Assembly (NCBI GenBank): GCA_030848705.1
Contig: CM061244.1
Coordinates: 45,425,190 to 45,489,189, forward strand
DNA from: Heracleum sosnowskyi
Lineage: Eukaryota > Streptophyta > Magnoliopsida > Apiales > Apiaceae
DNA length: 64,000 nucleotides
Direction: 5' to 3'
Under the pieces are notes generated by a model. That model was not told the DNA's origin. It saw only the letters and a program-made list of their open reading frames with translations, and searched no databases. The number at the start of each line of letters is the position of its first letter. The first letter of the stretch is position 1. This document shows positions 1-12,513 of the stretch, one piece after another. Made by a program: the position numbers and the translations under genes.

Positions 1-420
1 TGTTTTTGAAAGATTTCTTGAGCTGCAACAATGCACTTGAGTCCGTGTTGGTAGATTGAGCTAAAATTAGAGGGAGATTGAAGAAAAAAATGCAAAAGAA
101 AAGAAGAGGAATGCGGTGGACTTTGGCATTGGCCATCATAGTTGAACCATGCATGCAAAAATGCAGGTTGAATGTGAGAAGGTGGTTCATCACAGTATCT
201 AATAATTTCAAAATTGGTTGACCATAAGATTCTCTTGTGATTTGACCAAGTCAAGTGAAAACCCGTCATTCTCGTTGCTTAGATATTCAATTGAATTACC
301 TGTAATTACAATATTTGCTACGTCATCTTAGCAAAACAAAATACCACACTGTCATGCTTTTTAAATGAGTTGCTAAATTCTAATGAGCCCGGCACAACTA
401 TTTCAATTTTCAACCTATAT
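1..420. other. AT-rich flank, nothing recognised
   Basis: Non-coding AT-rich sequence. I see no long ORF, no RNA gene and no repeat with clear ends. It is probably intergenic DNA or old transposon remains. Confidence 0.5.
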
Positions 421-673
421 ACTTTTTCTGTCCGTCCCCCTAAGTTCTTTACATCGGAACCGAGCTCGACACGCATTTTAAGACTCTTATAAAATATATT
501 TTTATAAATTATTTTAAATATTTTTTTCTTCTGAATAAAAGTATAATATTTAAATTTTTATTTAGAAAAAGAAAATTTTGAAAATAAGTTGTAGAATTAT
601 ACTTTATTGGAACCTTAAAATGCGTGTCAAATATAAAAAAACTGTAAAGAAATTAGGGGACAAAGTGAGGACA
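421..673. repeat. Stowaway-like MITE (degenerate)
   Basis: Two inverted arms face each other. The left arm (about 421-490) contains GTCCCCCTAAGTTCTTTACA and then CGACACGCATTTTAAG. The right arm (about 601-673) reads the same way on the other strand (CTTAAAATGCGTGTCA, then TGTAAAGAAATTAGGGGAC). The GTCCCC(T) ends followed by a TTCTTTACA-type block resemble Tc1/mariner-derived Stowaway MITEs of plants. The TA target duplication is not clean at both ends, so the limits are approximate. It is non-coding. Confidence 0.6.
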
Positions 674-1428
674 TGAATATCAACCCGGCTCATAAAGCTA
701 ATCCTGGGATCTGCCGTCTGCGTATATAATTCACCACTGGGCCCAACTAGTACTTTGTAATGTATTGTCTACCGGCCCAAGTGGCAGGTTTAGTAGCCCA
801 AAATTTTGCTATTTAGTAATAAAAAAGAATTTTTAAGTTTTTCGCAAGGTAGCGTTTTGTGAAAATTTTAGTGGATGGAAACAAATTAGAGTTTTGACTA
901 AATAAATAGGGTGCTGAAATTTGGATTCAATTGGCTAATTTTGAAAAAGCTCACTGAAGGAATATTTCTAGTTAGATGATTGTTTATGTGTCAAGTTAAA
1001 CCACAAACAGATGATTTAAATAACTATTTATCAACCAATTTTATTCAAAATAATTAAATTCAATCATTTAGTCAAAACATGTTTATTAAAACAACTAATA
1101 CAATTCGTTATCGCTAACAACAAACTGCTAATTACCAAATAGGATCATTGTCAATGATGTTATTGTCATTTTAGTTTTTATAATTCCTTTTATTCGAATT
1201 ACAAGTGATATTCTTGTATTACATTTCATGTTTATACGTTCTGTTATCTAGACGTTCAAATGTTAAAATTTAAGGGTATCACATGTAAAAGTCAAGAAAG
1301 TAATTATATAAGCTGACATTCAATTAGGAAAAGGGTATGATGGGGAATATTTTCTAAACATTTTTTTGAAGTTTTGGATGTGATTTGGTTCAAATTTTTG
1401 ATGGATGACGTTTTGATATGAAAAATAT
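674..1428. other. AT-rich intergenic DNA, nothing recognised
   Basis: No ORF of note and no repeat with clear boundaries was seen in this stretch. Confidence 0.45.
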
Positions 1429-1650
1429 TGTTACGGTTGTTAAAAGTTACACAACCCATTAAATGTGTCCATTCCTATTAGGAGTAGCCTCCAAGACACC
1501 TAAATCTAAAAAAAATCAGCTTTCTATAATGAGGATCTAAATCCTAATCCTAGACTCTCAACACCTATATATAAAGGGTCCGACTCCTCATTCATAAGAG
1601 GAACATTTTTGGACTCATGCTCCATATGTCACAATGCCAAATATTAATTT
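1429..1650 (+). promoter_or_regulatory. LTR-promoter-like remnant with TATA box
   Basis: A TATATATAAAG box at about 1566 is followed by GGGTCCGACTCCTCAT. Nearly the same block occurs on the minus strand of the solo LTR at 22891-23541, where TATATAAA is followed by GGGTCTGACCCCTCAT. The shared TATA-plus-downstream block suggests a decayed LTR related to that solo LTR. Neither end nor a target duplication could be found, so this is a weak call. Confidence 0.3.
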
Positions 1651-2183
1651 TTTATGCAACAAAACTTATTATGCAACCAAAGATGATTCCAATTATTAAA
1701 TTTTTATAAGTTGTATTTGTGGTTGATTTTGGTTGATGCAATTGCAGATATGGTTGCAAAAGTTGCAGACCATATTTTTGCAAATATGTTGGTATTTTTG
1801 CAAAATATTTAAAAAAGATATAGTATTTTTGCAAAAAAGTTTATGTGATTGGGTATTTCTGAAAAAAGCGCAAATAAATAAGTAAGAGTTTGTCCATAAT
1901 ATTTTTGGTAAAATAGGGGTTTTAGTAAGAAACAACAGAAAAAGTAACATGATTTAGTTGAAAAGGGTAATTGTGTGATATTTTTGAAAAATAAAATGAT
2001 TTTGTTAGAAAAAATAAAAAGAATTATGTGTTTTAGCTGAAAAGGTAAACGATTATAATAGGTAATGTTATTATTCAATAATATTTTTTATAAATAAGTA
2101 AGAGTAATTAAGTAAAAATAAGAAGTACCAAAAAATTGTACCGCCCAACGGACCAAAATTTTAATATTTCGTCTTCAATAATA
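1651..2183. other. AT-rich intergenic DNA, nothing recognised
   Basis: Low-complexity T/A-rich sequence. The minus-strand ORFs here are short and lysine, asparagine, isoleucine and phenylalanine-rich, as expected by chance in such DNA. Confidence 0.45.
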
Positions 2184-3660
2184 CTAGTCTATAACCCGTG
2201 TAATGCACATATATTTTTTAATATTTTTAATTATATTCTTTCAAAATTTTATCCTTAGTATTGATCATTGTTTTAATTTTTTAATATTTATGATTCTAAA
2301 ATACAATATTTTTAATATATTGTTGACGAATTTCGAACCTTAGACTTTTGAAAAAATAATTTATCTTTTAAAATATAAAATATTACTTGACATTATATTC
2401 AATGATTCTCATTTATTTATTTTAAGATCTAATGATTATTACTTTTTTGTAGTACTATTGTCCCTTAACGATCAAAACTCTGGACTTTTTGTTTAAAAAT
2501 ATATTTAGAGATAAAAATATTAATTTTTATATTTGATACGTTGTTGATGGAGTTCGAACATCTCACGATTCTCGTCTATTTATTTTAAAGTAACATTTTT
2601 TTATGGTATCATTTCGTGACAACCAAAATTATGGATAAAATATATAAGAATAAAATTTTCGATTAATTATTTTGTGCTGTGTTTACCATTTGCAAAATAC
2701 ATATATTTTATATATTTTATGTACTAACTTATAACACGTGCAATGCATGATTGTTTTTAAAATTTATAATTATGTTAATTAATGAAATCTTTTTTAATTT
2801 AATGATGATTCAGTCATCATTATTCAACTAAAATTACTCAGGAACGCGAATAGAAGATAAAGTGTTTAATTTTTACATTGACAATACACTTAGAAAACCT
2901 ACTCATTTTTTGTTTGTATAATTAAAATTCACGTTTTAGTATTTGAATATAATTTAATTCTAATAACAATCAAACACACTTTTTAATATTAGATCTAACG
3001 GTTCTTATCCGTCTATTTAAAAATGAACGGTCCTTATTAGTTTGATGGTACATGAACCAAAGTCTTGGATACTCTTATTTTTACATTAAGAATTCTTTTT
3101 GAACTTATTATCAAAATACTCTTTTTAGTATTTGAATATAGTTTTACTAACAATCAAATACACTTTTTAATATTACATCCGACGGTTTTCATCTATCTAT
3201 TTTAATGATGATTTATCAATTTTTTTATAAATGAAACTACACCAAAACTGAATATCGAAGAAAGTGGCAAATTTTTACTTTGAGAATTGTATTCGATTTA
3301 GGAAAGTTTCATGTATTTGGTTTAAATTATCAAGATTTATTTTTTAGAATTTTAAATATAATTCAACTAAGAACGAAATACAATTTTTTATATTTGATCC
3401 AATGATTCTCATCTATTTATTTTAAAATCTAACGATTCTTATTATTTTGATATGTAATAGTTATAATTACTTCAAATTCAATTATAATACTAATATTTTT
3501 ACTTTTGACTTATATCCTTTTTAGATAATAATTTCTATTTTTAAATAATCATTAATTTTTAAAAATATTAGATCCAACGGTTGAGATTATTTTGACGGTA
3601 ATGAGGACAAGACTACCATGACCAAAGTTTTGGATAAAATCTTTATTACGTTTATTATAT
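2184..3660 (-). repeat. Helitron-like remnant with tandem degenerate units
   Basis: On the minus strand the sequence ends in an imperfect palindrome (GTGCATTACACGGG), about 10 bases, and CTAG followed by T, at 2184-2187. This is the layout of a Helitron 3' end. A second, more decayed copy of the same end (GCATTGCACGTG...TTAG) lies near 2724. Between and beyond them, units with the theme ATCCAACGATTCTCATCTATTTATTTTAA recur near 2400, 2560, 3000, 3180, 3400 and 3570. No helicase or Rep ORF is present, so it would be non-autonomous. The 5' end was not located. Confidence 0.45.
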
Positions 3661-4451
3661 ATAAATAAATAAATATAAAAGAATATAATATTTATTTAAA
3701 TTTATATGATTCAATATTTTATGATTTTCTTTCTTTGACTTATTTGCCGAATCCAATTTAGCAACGCAGCTTCCAGGAAAGAGGCGGCAAGAGATTTGTA
3801 TTAGGGGGGATGGAGAGCTGTGCTGTTGCATTTGCATTATTAATTTTGTACTGATAGTCTAATACTATGCTCTATGAGTCTCGTGTGTTCTCAGCTGAAC
3901 TTTGCATAGTTGCGTTGCATCTTGATTTCTTATTTCTCACGCCTTTCACGTTGTAATCCACTAATCAATCATCATATAGAGTTTATTCATAATTGAATAT
4001 CCCCTACCAACCAACAACCACCTCTCCCCACGCTAAAATTACCAGAGTTTGTACGTACGTCTCTTTCGTATTTCTCGCTAATAGAAAATATTACCCTGGC
4101 CTCCTCCCAAATTGCCATTCCATTTCTTACATGTGCATTTTTTGGAGTTGAAGGCTATTCAATCTAGATTTAAATAAATTTATTAAAAATTAGGTGTATT
4201 AAATACACGTGTTATATGTTAATTAAGTATATTTTTAATAAAAATAGTGGACTTCGCAAAAGTGCTTATGAATTCATAATTTAAATTACCGGGAGTTTAT
4301 TGGAAAAAGTTTTAAAATACCTACCAATACTGTTATCTAAATTGTTGAAATGTTTTTCATTTACTTAAATTGTGGAAGTAATTTTGACTTGGACAAGTGA
4401 AATTATTTATCATTGAAAGAAGACCATTGACTGTTTGCTAAAAAAAACATA
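3661..4451. other. Intergenic DNA, nothing recognised
   Basis: It includes a somewhat GC-richer patch (3720-3840 and 3990-4130) but no ORF with protein-like composition. A host promoter or exon fragment cannot be excluded, but nothing supports one. Confidence 0.4.
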
Positions 4452-4718
4452 TGCCCTCTGTCTCAATCAATTTTTTACACTTTTTTTTAGGATGCACCTT
4501 CCAATTATTTACATTTCTAAACTTTCCAAAAATAGTAATTTTTTACAATATAAAAATCAACTAATTTCACTACTTTCCTCAATTATACTCACTTTATACA
4601 TTAAATATTGATTGGTCTCACCACAAAACTCATTTTTTCTACCTTTTCCACTATTTTATTAGTTTTTTTAACCTCCATGATCAACTCAAATATAAATAAA
4701 TGGTTGGGACAAATGGTG
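4452..4718. repeat. Stowaway-like MITE with TA duplication
   Basis: A 267-bp element flanked by TA at 4450-4451 and 4719-4720. The left end (GCCCTCTGTCTCAATCAATT) pairs with the right end, which reads CACCATTTGTCCCAACCATT on the other strand. This is the CTCCNTCCGTCCCAATC-type terminus of plant Stowaway (Tc1/mariner) MITEs. The short plus-strand ORF inside it is not a gene. Confidence 0.75.
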
Positions 4719-4738
4719 TATTTGTTTAGCATTTTAAT

Positions 4739-5030
4739 GAGTAGTGCTAGAGGTCCTAAATTTGGTATCAAAAGAAGTTCTCAAATGATGTGACATAGTT
4801 GTTGTGGCAATTTGGGCTATTTTAATGGGGAAAAATGCTAACTATTCCAAAACAATTCCCAAAATCTTTCCCAAATGTTGATATGTCAGTATATTTTTGG
4901 TAACCTTTCTCATTATAATATGGGACCCCGTGTGCATAAACATGCGCCCACAAATTAAAATGTGCCACATGTTATGCCACATCATTCGGTAAGAATTTTG
5001 AGGAATTGTTTGGGGTCACTAACACTACCC
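4739..5030. repeat. Terminal-inverted-repeat element, family unknown
   Basis: The left arm starts GAGTAGTGCTAGAGGTCC and includes AAATGATGTGACAT. The right arm, read on the other strand, starts GGGTAGTGTTAGTGACCC and includes GAATGATGTGGCAT. The arms are about 60 bp long. AAT flanks both ends but is too short to prove a duplication. A second AATGCTAACTATTCC-like arm inside (about 4833) suggests nested copies. It is non-coding. Confidence 0.5.
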
Positions 5031-5134
5031 AATTAATTGATCGTGTTGATGTGAATACATTGGGGATCTACTTTATTTAATTATTTTATAACCAATCAGA
5101 AAGTGACACATAAATTTAGGGAACTATTTTAGAA

Positions 5135-5457
5135 TCAATATACTTATATAAAAGAGAAGACGGAGGCATTTAGGTGGCGTCTTATATAAGTATATACTTA
5201 TATACTTATTTCAATTTTTCTCGAATTTTTAAATTATTAATATTAAAGATTCGAAAATATCTCAATTGCCTTTAAAATCTTTACCAATGAAGGAAACTAA
5301 ATATACAATTTTAATATTCTTGTCTTTAAGAACTTTACTAATGCAAGAAACTTAATATACAATTTTAATATCCTCTTAAATTTTTTATTTGAAAATATCT
5401 AAATTACCTTTTAAATCTTTACTAATGGAAGAAACATATACAATTTTAATATTCTTG
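5135..5457 (+). repeat. Helitron-like element, 5' part (interrupted by element A)
   Basis: It starts TCAATATACTTATATAAAAG right after an A, as Helitron 5' ends do (TC at an A|T site). The 5' region GAGAAGACGGAGGC...GGTGGCGTC is followed by repeated blocks of TTTACTAATGGAAGAAACT and ACAATTTTAATATTCTT. The same blocks occur inverted at 20690-20924 and 22615-22880. Element A inserted in one such block; the host element resumes at 19501. Its 3' end was not found. Confidence 0.5.
5453..5457. other. Target-site duplication of element A, left copy
   Basis: TCTTG precedes the left LTR and is repeated exactly at 19496-19500 after the right LTR. This proves that both LTRs came in with a single insertion. 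Confidence 0.9.
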
Positions 5458-6782
5458 TGTTAGAGATGAATACCACTTAGAAACTAGACAGGGGGGGGGT
5501 GAATGGATAGTTTTGATATTTTTCGATTCTTGAAACTAAATAAGCTGTATATGATTATGCTATGTAATATGCAGAAAATAAACAACACACACAATCACTT
5601 TAATCTACTTTGTATTAAGCAAATTAAATACTACAGCTTTCCAGAATTTCACAACTGAATTTCTGGCTTCTAAACAAAAACAGTTTGTATCTTGTTTTGC
5701 TTACAGAGAAAAGAGTGCTTAAGATTAAACTTTGTGTATCTCTCTTACAGCTAACAATAGGGTGTGCATGATATATATAAGTCCTATACAAACTAGTGCA
5801 CACATCTATTTACACTGTTACCCTCACTGTTCGTCCAACTTGTTCTGCCATAAGAGGTTAACTGTGTCAGGAAGGACCACCTGCTTTTCGGAGTCTTTCT
5901 CGTTTATGTAGCTGCTTGTCTCTTATCTTTCTCTCCAAGTTTAGCTGTAGATTTGCCATCTGTTCTTTGGACCACCTTGCTAGAACAAATGCTTCAGTAT
6001 TTGTCTCCATTGACTTTGATCTTGTACCTTCATTTGTCTTGTTGTAAACGGCTAAGTGTTGATATCGTGAACTCCACTTCATTCCTGACTTCGCGATGTC
6101 CCTTGTGAAGACTACGCGACATGACCTTTGAGGACTTTGTGACATAAGCTATTTGAGGACTTTGCGACATAAGCCATTTGAGGACTTTGCGACATAAGCC
6201 ATTTGAGGACTTTTCGATCTAGCCTTTTTTGAGGACTATGCGACATAGGTCATTTGAGGACTATGCGACATAAGCTATTTGAGGACTTCACGACATAGGC
6301 TGTTTGAGGACTTCACGATCTAGACATTTTGACTTTGCTGACTTCAACACTTCACGACATGAGTCTTGAGGACTTCACGACATAGTACAAATTGGACTAT
6401 GCGATGTAGTACTTCACGACATGGATATTGGTGACTTCACGACATAGCTTTATTCTGACTTTGCTATATAATGCCTTAGACAAATTTCTGCAACTTACTT
6501 CTTCAGGGCCTTATTCATCTCTATCCTGCTGCATGAACAATTCAGAACTTCTACCAGGACAATTATTCAGTGGCCTATATACACTCTAGAAGCAAGAAAC
6601 TTACTAAGCTCATTATAATTCTGAGCATACATGATCAAGCTAATGTTCATGAGAACAAGACAAGTACATAGAGAGACCTATACTATATCCCAGTGACAGA
6701 ATTCACTAGGTCATGTAGTGTGACATAGTCACATAGTGTAGGCTTGTTAATAGTGGTATTCAGACATGTCTTGAGCCTAACA
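5458..6782 (-). repeat. Element A 3' LTR
   Basis: It runs TGTTAG...CTAACA. It has about 1,325 bp against 1,305 bp for the partner, mainly because of one extra 25-bp tandem unit near 6150 and a shorter G-run. Transcribed as minus strand, the C-run hairpin (AAACTA/TAGTTT arms) lies close to the internal-side 3' end of the LTR sequence. The minus-strand ORF of 92 codons near 5867-6145 lies in LTR sequence, recurs in the other LTR and is not taken as a gene. Confidence 0.92.
6096..6470. repeat. LTR tandem array, 25-bp unit with GCGACATA core
   Basis: Unit theme GAGGACTTTGCGACATA plus about 8 variable bases, repeated roughly a dozen times with CGACATAG, CGATCTAG and CGACATGA variants. The same array lies in the right LTR (about 18812-19180) and in the LTR of B (about 25905-26280). 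The core occurs in the opposite orientation in the pol-to-envelope-like gap (see 11802-12513). Confidence 0.85.
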
Positions 6783-6796
6783 ATCTCCCCCAAATT
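6783..6796 (-). promoter_or_regulatory. Polypurine tract of element A
   Basis: On the minus strand AATTTGGGGGAGAT directly abuts the 3' LTR. It is the expected primer site for plus-strand DNA synthesis. B, C and D have near-identical tracts (A.TTGGGGGAGAT). Confidence 0.85.
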
Positions 6797-6934
6797 GTGA
6801 GTAAGATCCTTAGGCACAATTTCATGTCTGATAACAAGCCTAACTAACATAAAAGGAACTAAGTAACAGAGAGAACAATATATGAACATTAAGAGCAAGA
6901 ATTTGATTACATTACAGAGTTGAAAGCTTACAGA

Positions 6935-9900
6935 TTATCTTTGTTGCTCAGCAGCTTCAGTTTGCATTTGTTTCTCAAGATAATCATCATACTCTTTCTT
7001 CTTTCTCACTTCTTCTCTTCTCTTCATGTCTATTATAGCTTCTTGAAGTTCTTCTCTTGCAATTAGTTCTTCAATGAGAGGTGAGCCTTCTAAATCATCA
7101 ATTGCAGCTTTAAGGGCACTCTCCACATAAGAATCTAAAAACTCCATCCTTATCTTGCTTTTCCCTCCAGTTTTATTCTTGTATTCCACAACATAAGGAT
7201 TTTGTTTTACCTTACACAACCCTTTCTGCCTTAGCTCTTTAGCCCTCTCCTCCATCTCAGCCATCTCCTTCTCTCTCTGTATGTTCTTCTCTTTATTCAG
7301 TTTCCTCAGGTTCTCCTCATAATCAGAATGCATTTTCAAGAATCTAGAAATCTCTATCTTCCACAATCTCTCCTCCTTTTCTTCAAAATTCAACAGAGCA
7401 TTTATTCTTTCAAGTTCATATTGTGAGAAGTATTTCCAGCCTCCTTGCTTCATTTCTCTTTCTCTTCCATCAGTGTATTTGATCTCTAGATGATCTAGCT
7501 TCACCTTGACTTCAAAGATTCTTTGAGCTCTCAAAAATGCTAGGGCATCTTCATCATAGTCTTCATCCAGAGGAAGCACTTTGATCCCTACTACATTAGT
7601 GATTACCCCATTCTTCTTTGTTATCCTTTTCCTTCTGGCTACACTCTTGATCTTCAAATGCTTCACTTGAGGTAGCTTTCTAGAGCAGGGAGATTTAGTC
7701 TTCAGTGCCACATCATTTGGAAGTAGCTTCATCCCTTTCCCTTTCATCCACTATCCCTTTCCCTTTCATCCACTGTAACACTCCACTAGCTGTGACTTTG
7801 TGGAAGTGTTTTCTTGATTTTTCTTTTGTGGCTTCAACTTTCTTCTGTGGCAAATCAGGTTCAGAAGTCTTGGATAATGATTTTGGAGGATCATTACTAA
7901 CAGTACCCACCCTAGACTTAAAGTCTTGTGTTGTGATTAAGGCACTGCTAGCAATGTCCTTGACTTGCTGATTTCCACTCCTTGTCTTCTTGACAGTTTC
8001 TTTGTTTCCCTTGGGGTCCTTGTCTTCACCAACATCTTTGGATCTCTTTGAAGATTTGCTCTTGCTGCTGTCACTTGCTCCATCCTTATTGCTCCTTGTT
8101 TGAGATCTCCTTCTATAGGTTTTCTCCTCATCATCCCCCTCATCATCTTTCTTCTTGCTTCTTTCTTTGAGTGACTCAGGAATGGTTCCATGAATCAAGA
8201 AAGATTGTAGAATTTGAATCATTTCAAGCTCTTCAGCTGTTCTTACTCCTCTCTTGGCTCTCAGCATCTGCAACACTTGATTGACTTTGGCATTGTTCTT
8301 CATAGTCAAGCTTGCAGGAATCACCAATTGATCAATGGTGTTGGCTTGGTTGAGACTTTGATAGATTATAGTCCTTGGATTAGGAATAACTTCAGGCAGT
8401 CTTTGAAATTGGTTTTCCTTCAGATCATTATATAGCCACCTGTTGTTATCCCCATGCTTCTCAATCAAATCCAGTATTGTGGACAGCTCAGTAAACCTCA
8501 GTTTCTCTAGAGTTTGAAAAGATAGATGCCATAGGCAATTATCCTTGGATACCATAATAATTTCTCTGAGATGAACTTCCTTGATTTTCCTGATTGCCAC
8601 AGTGAAATACTTGATGTTGCCTTTTAGCTTTTCTCTATAGAATTGAGTATCTCCATGAACACTGGTGTAGAGGGCTTTCAGAAACTCCAGGAAGGCCTCA
8701 TCATGATAGATGTGAGAATTGGAAACTTCCTGTAGCTTGGCCTCAGTGATTATGGTTGCTTTGATTGGCTGAGCATTTGTTGAAATGAGAGGAGCAGGAC
8801 CAGCCATGGGCATTGTGCCAGGATAGAAAGTTGTAGTCACACTACTTTTCTGGCCAGATAGACTGGTGACAGAAACAGTAGGAAGAATTATTGGCTTTGT
8901 GTCTTTCTCAGATATTTTCTCCTTGAGCTTTGCAGAGACTCCCCCTTTCAAAATCACTTGCTTTCCTTTCCTTTCTTTCTCTCCCTTAGGCTTGGGATCA
9001 GACAAGATGTCTTGAGCTTCTCCATGAATAGGAAGATTCACGTTTCTCATCATAGAGGTCATCATCTATTGTTGGACCAGCAGAATGTTTGAAGTGGAAT
9101 TGCTTTGGTCATCCAACTTGGCATTTAAGAGCTCCAAGGACTGAGAAATCCCTTGGTTTTCTGATTTTAAGGAGGCCACTTCTTTCTACAATCTTTCAAC
9201 CTTTGAAAAGAGCTGCTCAGACTTGAAGGGATTGAGGTCCCGGTCCTTGAGCTTAGAGAAGTCAAATTTAGAGATGTTGGAGACAGGAACCTCATCCACC
9301 AACTTGTCACCATACTGGTTTTTCCATAGGACTGAGATCATGGAATTGATGTTGATGTTGGACTGCAGTTGGTTTTCCAATTTGGTGGACATTCTTTTCA
9401 AATTGTCAGTCACCAAAGCTAGAGAAAGATCCATGGAACAGACAGTCTGATTTGTCTTTCTGAGCTCTTTGAGGATGCCATCCACCTTGGGAAAATCAGA
9501 AAGATATGTGTTCCTTAGCTGAACCAGAGAATGTTCAGTTTCTTCCTTGATTGTGGAGATTTCTGACTGAAGACCTTTCCCAAGGAATTGCAGAGCCTTT
9601 AGCTGACTTTTGTAAACATCATTCACTGCATCATAGATTTCTGCAGGAGAGAGACCTTTAGCATTGGACCCCAAAGCTGTGAGATAGTCATCCCTGAGAA
9701 AAGCTAGAGCATCCTTCAGCTTCACTGACCTCTTTCCATCCAACCAAGCATCCACATTCCCATCTTGCTGGGATTCATCCACAACCTTTGCCTATTGTGC
9801 TTCAGCATCCTCCTTATGAGAGAGAAAAATGGCCTCATAATCAGAGTTTGGGAGATTTGCAGTGAGGAGATGTTGAGCAATTTTAGAGATCTCATCAATC

Positions 9901-11801
9901 TGTGCCACATGAAGATTTTGAAGTTCTTCTTCCGTCAATTGTGGTGGCACAGAGGATGATCCTGAAGCCCTGTCATGTTGCATAGGTTTCAGCCATTCTG
10001 ACATGGTGGCCTGAGCCAAGTTAGAGCTAGTGCTAAGCACTTCATGGGGAATGGGTGAGAGAGTTTCCTCCAGTCTTGGAATGACTGCGGAGTCTGATGT
10101 TGTCTCCATTGAAATGGGATGAGTGACAACATCATATCCATGTGCCTGTGAAGGCATGTCCATGTCCATAAGGAATGGAGAGTTTGGCATAGAGTCTCCA
10201 GTGAGAACTGGTGAATCCTCTATGTTTGTGTTGGTGTCATTAGGATATGCCTCAGCATGCATTCCCTGACCAACTATATGTGGTTCCTGGGTGGTGAACA
10301 CAGTGTCATGCACCATGTCACTTGAGAGTGGCTCAATCACAGAAGTGGATTGTGATTGATCAAAGGCAAGATTGTCATGAGAATGACTCTCTTGTTCAGA
10401 AGAAATTTTTAAAGTAGAGTCTAAAAGAGAAGTGGGGTTTAGATCAGATTTTGGCAACTCCCCCTGAGAAATAGGAGGAGTTTCAATTGTGATGTGCTCT
10501 CCACTATGTGTATCATCACCCTTATTTCCACTTGGGTCAAGAGTGAGTTCTTGACCCTGTGCAGACTCTTTACATATTGTAGTGGGGAGGCTACTCTTTT
10601 CAATACCAATGCCCTGTTAAGAGGACATTGACAGTAATAGGTGTACCCCTTTTTGCACATCTAAATCCTGTTGGGAGGATTCAGTGGTGGCTATAGATTT
10701 GGATTTCTTCTTTTGTCTAGTGAGCTGTGACTCAGGTTCCTCACTTCCTAAATCTACAGTTTCATGAATTACAGCAAGGGCTCTCTTCTTTGTCTTCTTT
10801 TTAGTAACACCAACCTTTTGGGAGATTGGTGCACTTGGCTCCCTAATTTCTAGAGTAGTGTTTGCAGGAGGGTCACTGGATGGGATAGGAAGGCTGGGGT
10901 TAGACTGTGAAGCTCCTTCAGTCTTAGCCTTCCCTTTCCAGGAAAGTTCATGGTATATGGGCTTATCAAGTGGATAAGATTCAAATGTGTCCTGCATATG
11001 CTTGGTCACACTTAGTATCACATCCACTTGATTCCTTGTGTCCAATGAACCAAATAGAACTTTGGACATGGACTTGGAATAAGCCATTTTATTTTTATCT
11101 ATACCCTCAAGTTCATGTATATTAGCATCAAGATAATTTAAAATACATTGAAGGAAACGAGGATAAAAGATTTCATTACCTCTACCACGAACTGTCCTCC
11201 CTAGCTTTTGAGCCAATTCCTTGAGGATTATTGCTCCTACATTTATCTCCTGATTGTAGGCTAGGGAGTAGGCTAATTTCACAGCAATGTGACTGATATG
11301 GTCCCATCCTGTCTTTCTGCATAAGAACACTTTCTGGAGTGCATCAAATAGAAACGACCACTCCCTCCTGACATGCTTCTTGTTCAACTTAGCCATGTCA
11401 ATTTCATCTGCATACTTGATGAAATCCAAGAATGCTACCATCTCAGCATCATTAGCTTCAGTATCATGACCCTCAACCTTGAACCCCAGGGCCTTGTTAA
11501 TCTCCTTTTCTCCAAACTGCAGGTGCTTTCCCCCAATTGTGCAGTTAATTTCCTGAAACGAAGTCCCATCCTCCTTCGCCATTGTTGCAACCAACGCTGT
11601 TCTCCAGAACCCTTCCAATACATCGACATACAGAGTGGGGTTTAGGGTTAAGGCTTGGCGGAGGTAAGAAGTGTTTAAGATCCGTACAAAGCACTTGTAC
11701 CTTGGGTTTGCCTCCGCCTCAAAGGGAATTGTGAGAAGATTTGTTTCTTTGGGTATGGTTAAAGGGATTGAGGATGATACTGTTTGAGATTTGGGTGCCA
11801 T
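6935..11801 (-). pseudogene. Element A envelope-like ORF, broken
   Basis: About 1,620 codons. The start at 11801 (MAPKSQT) is chosen because B and D also begin MAP and because upstream residues read like leader sequence. The first 230 residues form a compact domain (NPRYKCFVR..., REWSFLFDALQKVF, GRGNEIFYPRF) that resembles domains labelled as putative plant transposon proteins. Next come Ser/Pro/Thr-rich and acidic stretches, predicted coiled coil (about 10000-9100), a Lys-rich segment and a charged helical C-terminus (about 7400-6935). I see no signal peptide or membrane helix, so 'envelope' is only the traditional name. Breaks: in-frame stops at 10617, 9792, 9186 and 9066, and a frameshift at about 7740-7773 where a block of roughly 20 bp containing CCCTTTCCCTTTCATCCACT is duplicated. 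Its function is unknown. Confidence 0.8.
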
Positions 11802-12513
11802 TTCGAGATTGAGAGTGAAGAAGAGAGTAGAAAATCTGAGTTTAGGTTTGAGAATTGAGAGTAGTAGACAAGATGAAAAGTTGTGAACGGTTAGAAAAGA
11901 GTATTTATATGATAGAGACACTGCGATATAGAGTTATGAATATGTACAGGCTATTTGTATGTCGCGAAGTCTCAAAATGGCCTGTACCGCAAAGTCTTGC
12001 AAAGTATATCGCAGAGTCCAGAAATGAACTATGTCGCAAAGTCTTGAAGATAGAAGGATTTGGATGACTTTGCGATATAGTGTAAATACCCTGTCTAAAA
12101 CTCTCCTTTTGAAATTTTAAGCATTTTGTCAGACTTAAATCAAAGATTGAAATAAAATTAATTTAAATCAAAATTCTGTCAAATATGGAGACTTGTCGAT
12201 ATAGTTATTCTAAGTCGCGAAGTCATAAAATGAACTATGTCGCAAACTCATGAAATGAACTATATCGCGAAGTCTCACAGTTTCAACAGTTTGCGATATA
12301 AGTCTGTTTGATTTGAACTAAGTCGCGAACTCTCAAGATCACCTATGTAGAGATGTCTTAAAAACTCATAAGTTCTCAAAAAGGTATGATTTGAAAAATA
12401 TACAGTAAAATACTGAAATATTTATAAATCATATCTCAGCTAATTTTCACTCCAAATGAATATAGCATTTAAATACAGTGAAAATTTACTGCTGCAATCA
12501 TGAACTGGCATAC
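11802..12513 (-). promoter_or_regulatory. Gap between pol and envelope-like ORF of A: motif array and TATA-like box
   Basis: Two things stand out. First, TATGTCGCAAAGTC, TATATCGCGAAGTC and similar blocks recur between about 11930 and 12345. They are the LTR core motif in reverse orientation. Second, a minus-strand TATAAATA (11902-11909) lies about 100 bp before the ATG at 11801, followed by a CT-rich leader. This suggests an own promoter for the last ORF. The gap in B (55578-56305) has both features. Confidence 0.55.

Noticed and set aside
3655..3837. Short minus-strand ORF as a host gene exon
   Set aside because: 60 codons, low-complexity C-terminus, no splice or domain support.
5490..5502. 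G-runs at LTR edges as sequencing artefacts
   Set aside because: Runs occur at the same place in all LTRs with paired flanks; their exact length may be uncertain, but their presence is real.
6096..6470. Regular 25-bp repeats as a possible CRISPR array
   Set aside because: Units are directly adjacent with no unique spacers, lie inside an LTR and recur in three LTR copies; the DNA is plant nuclear.
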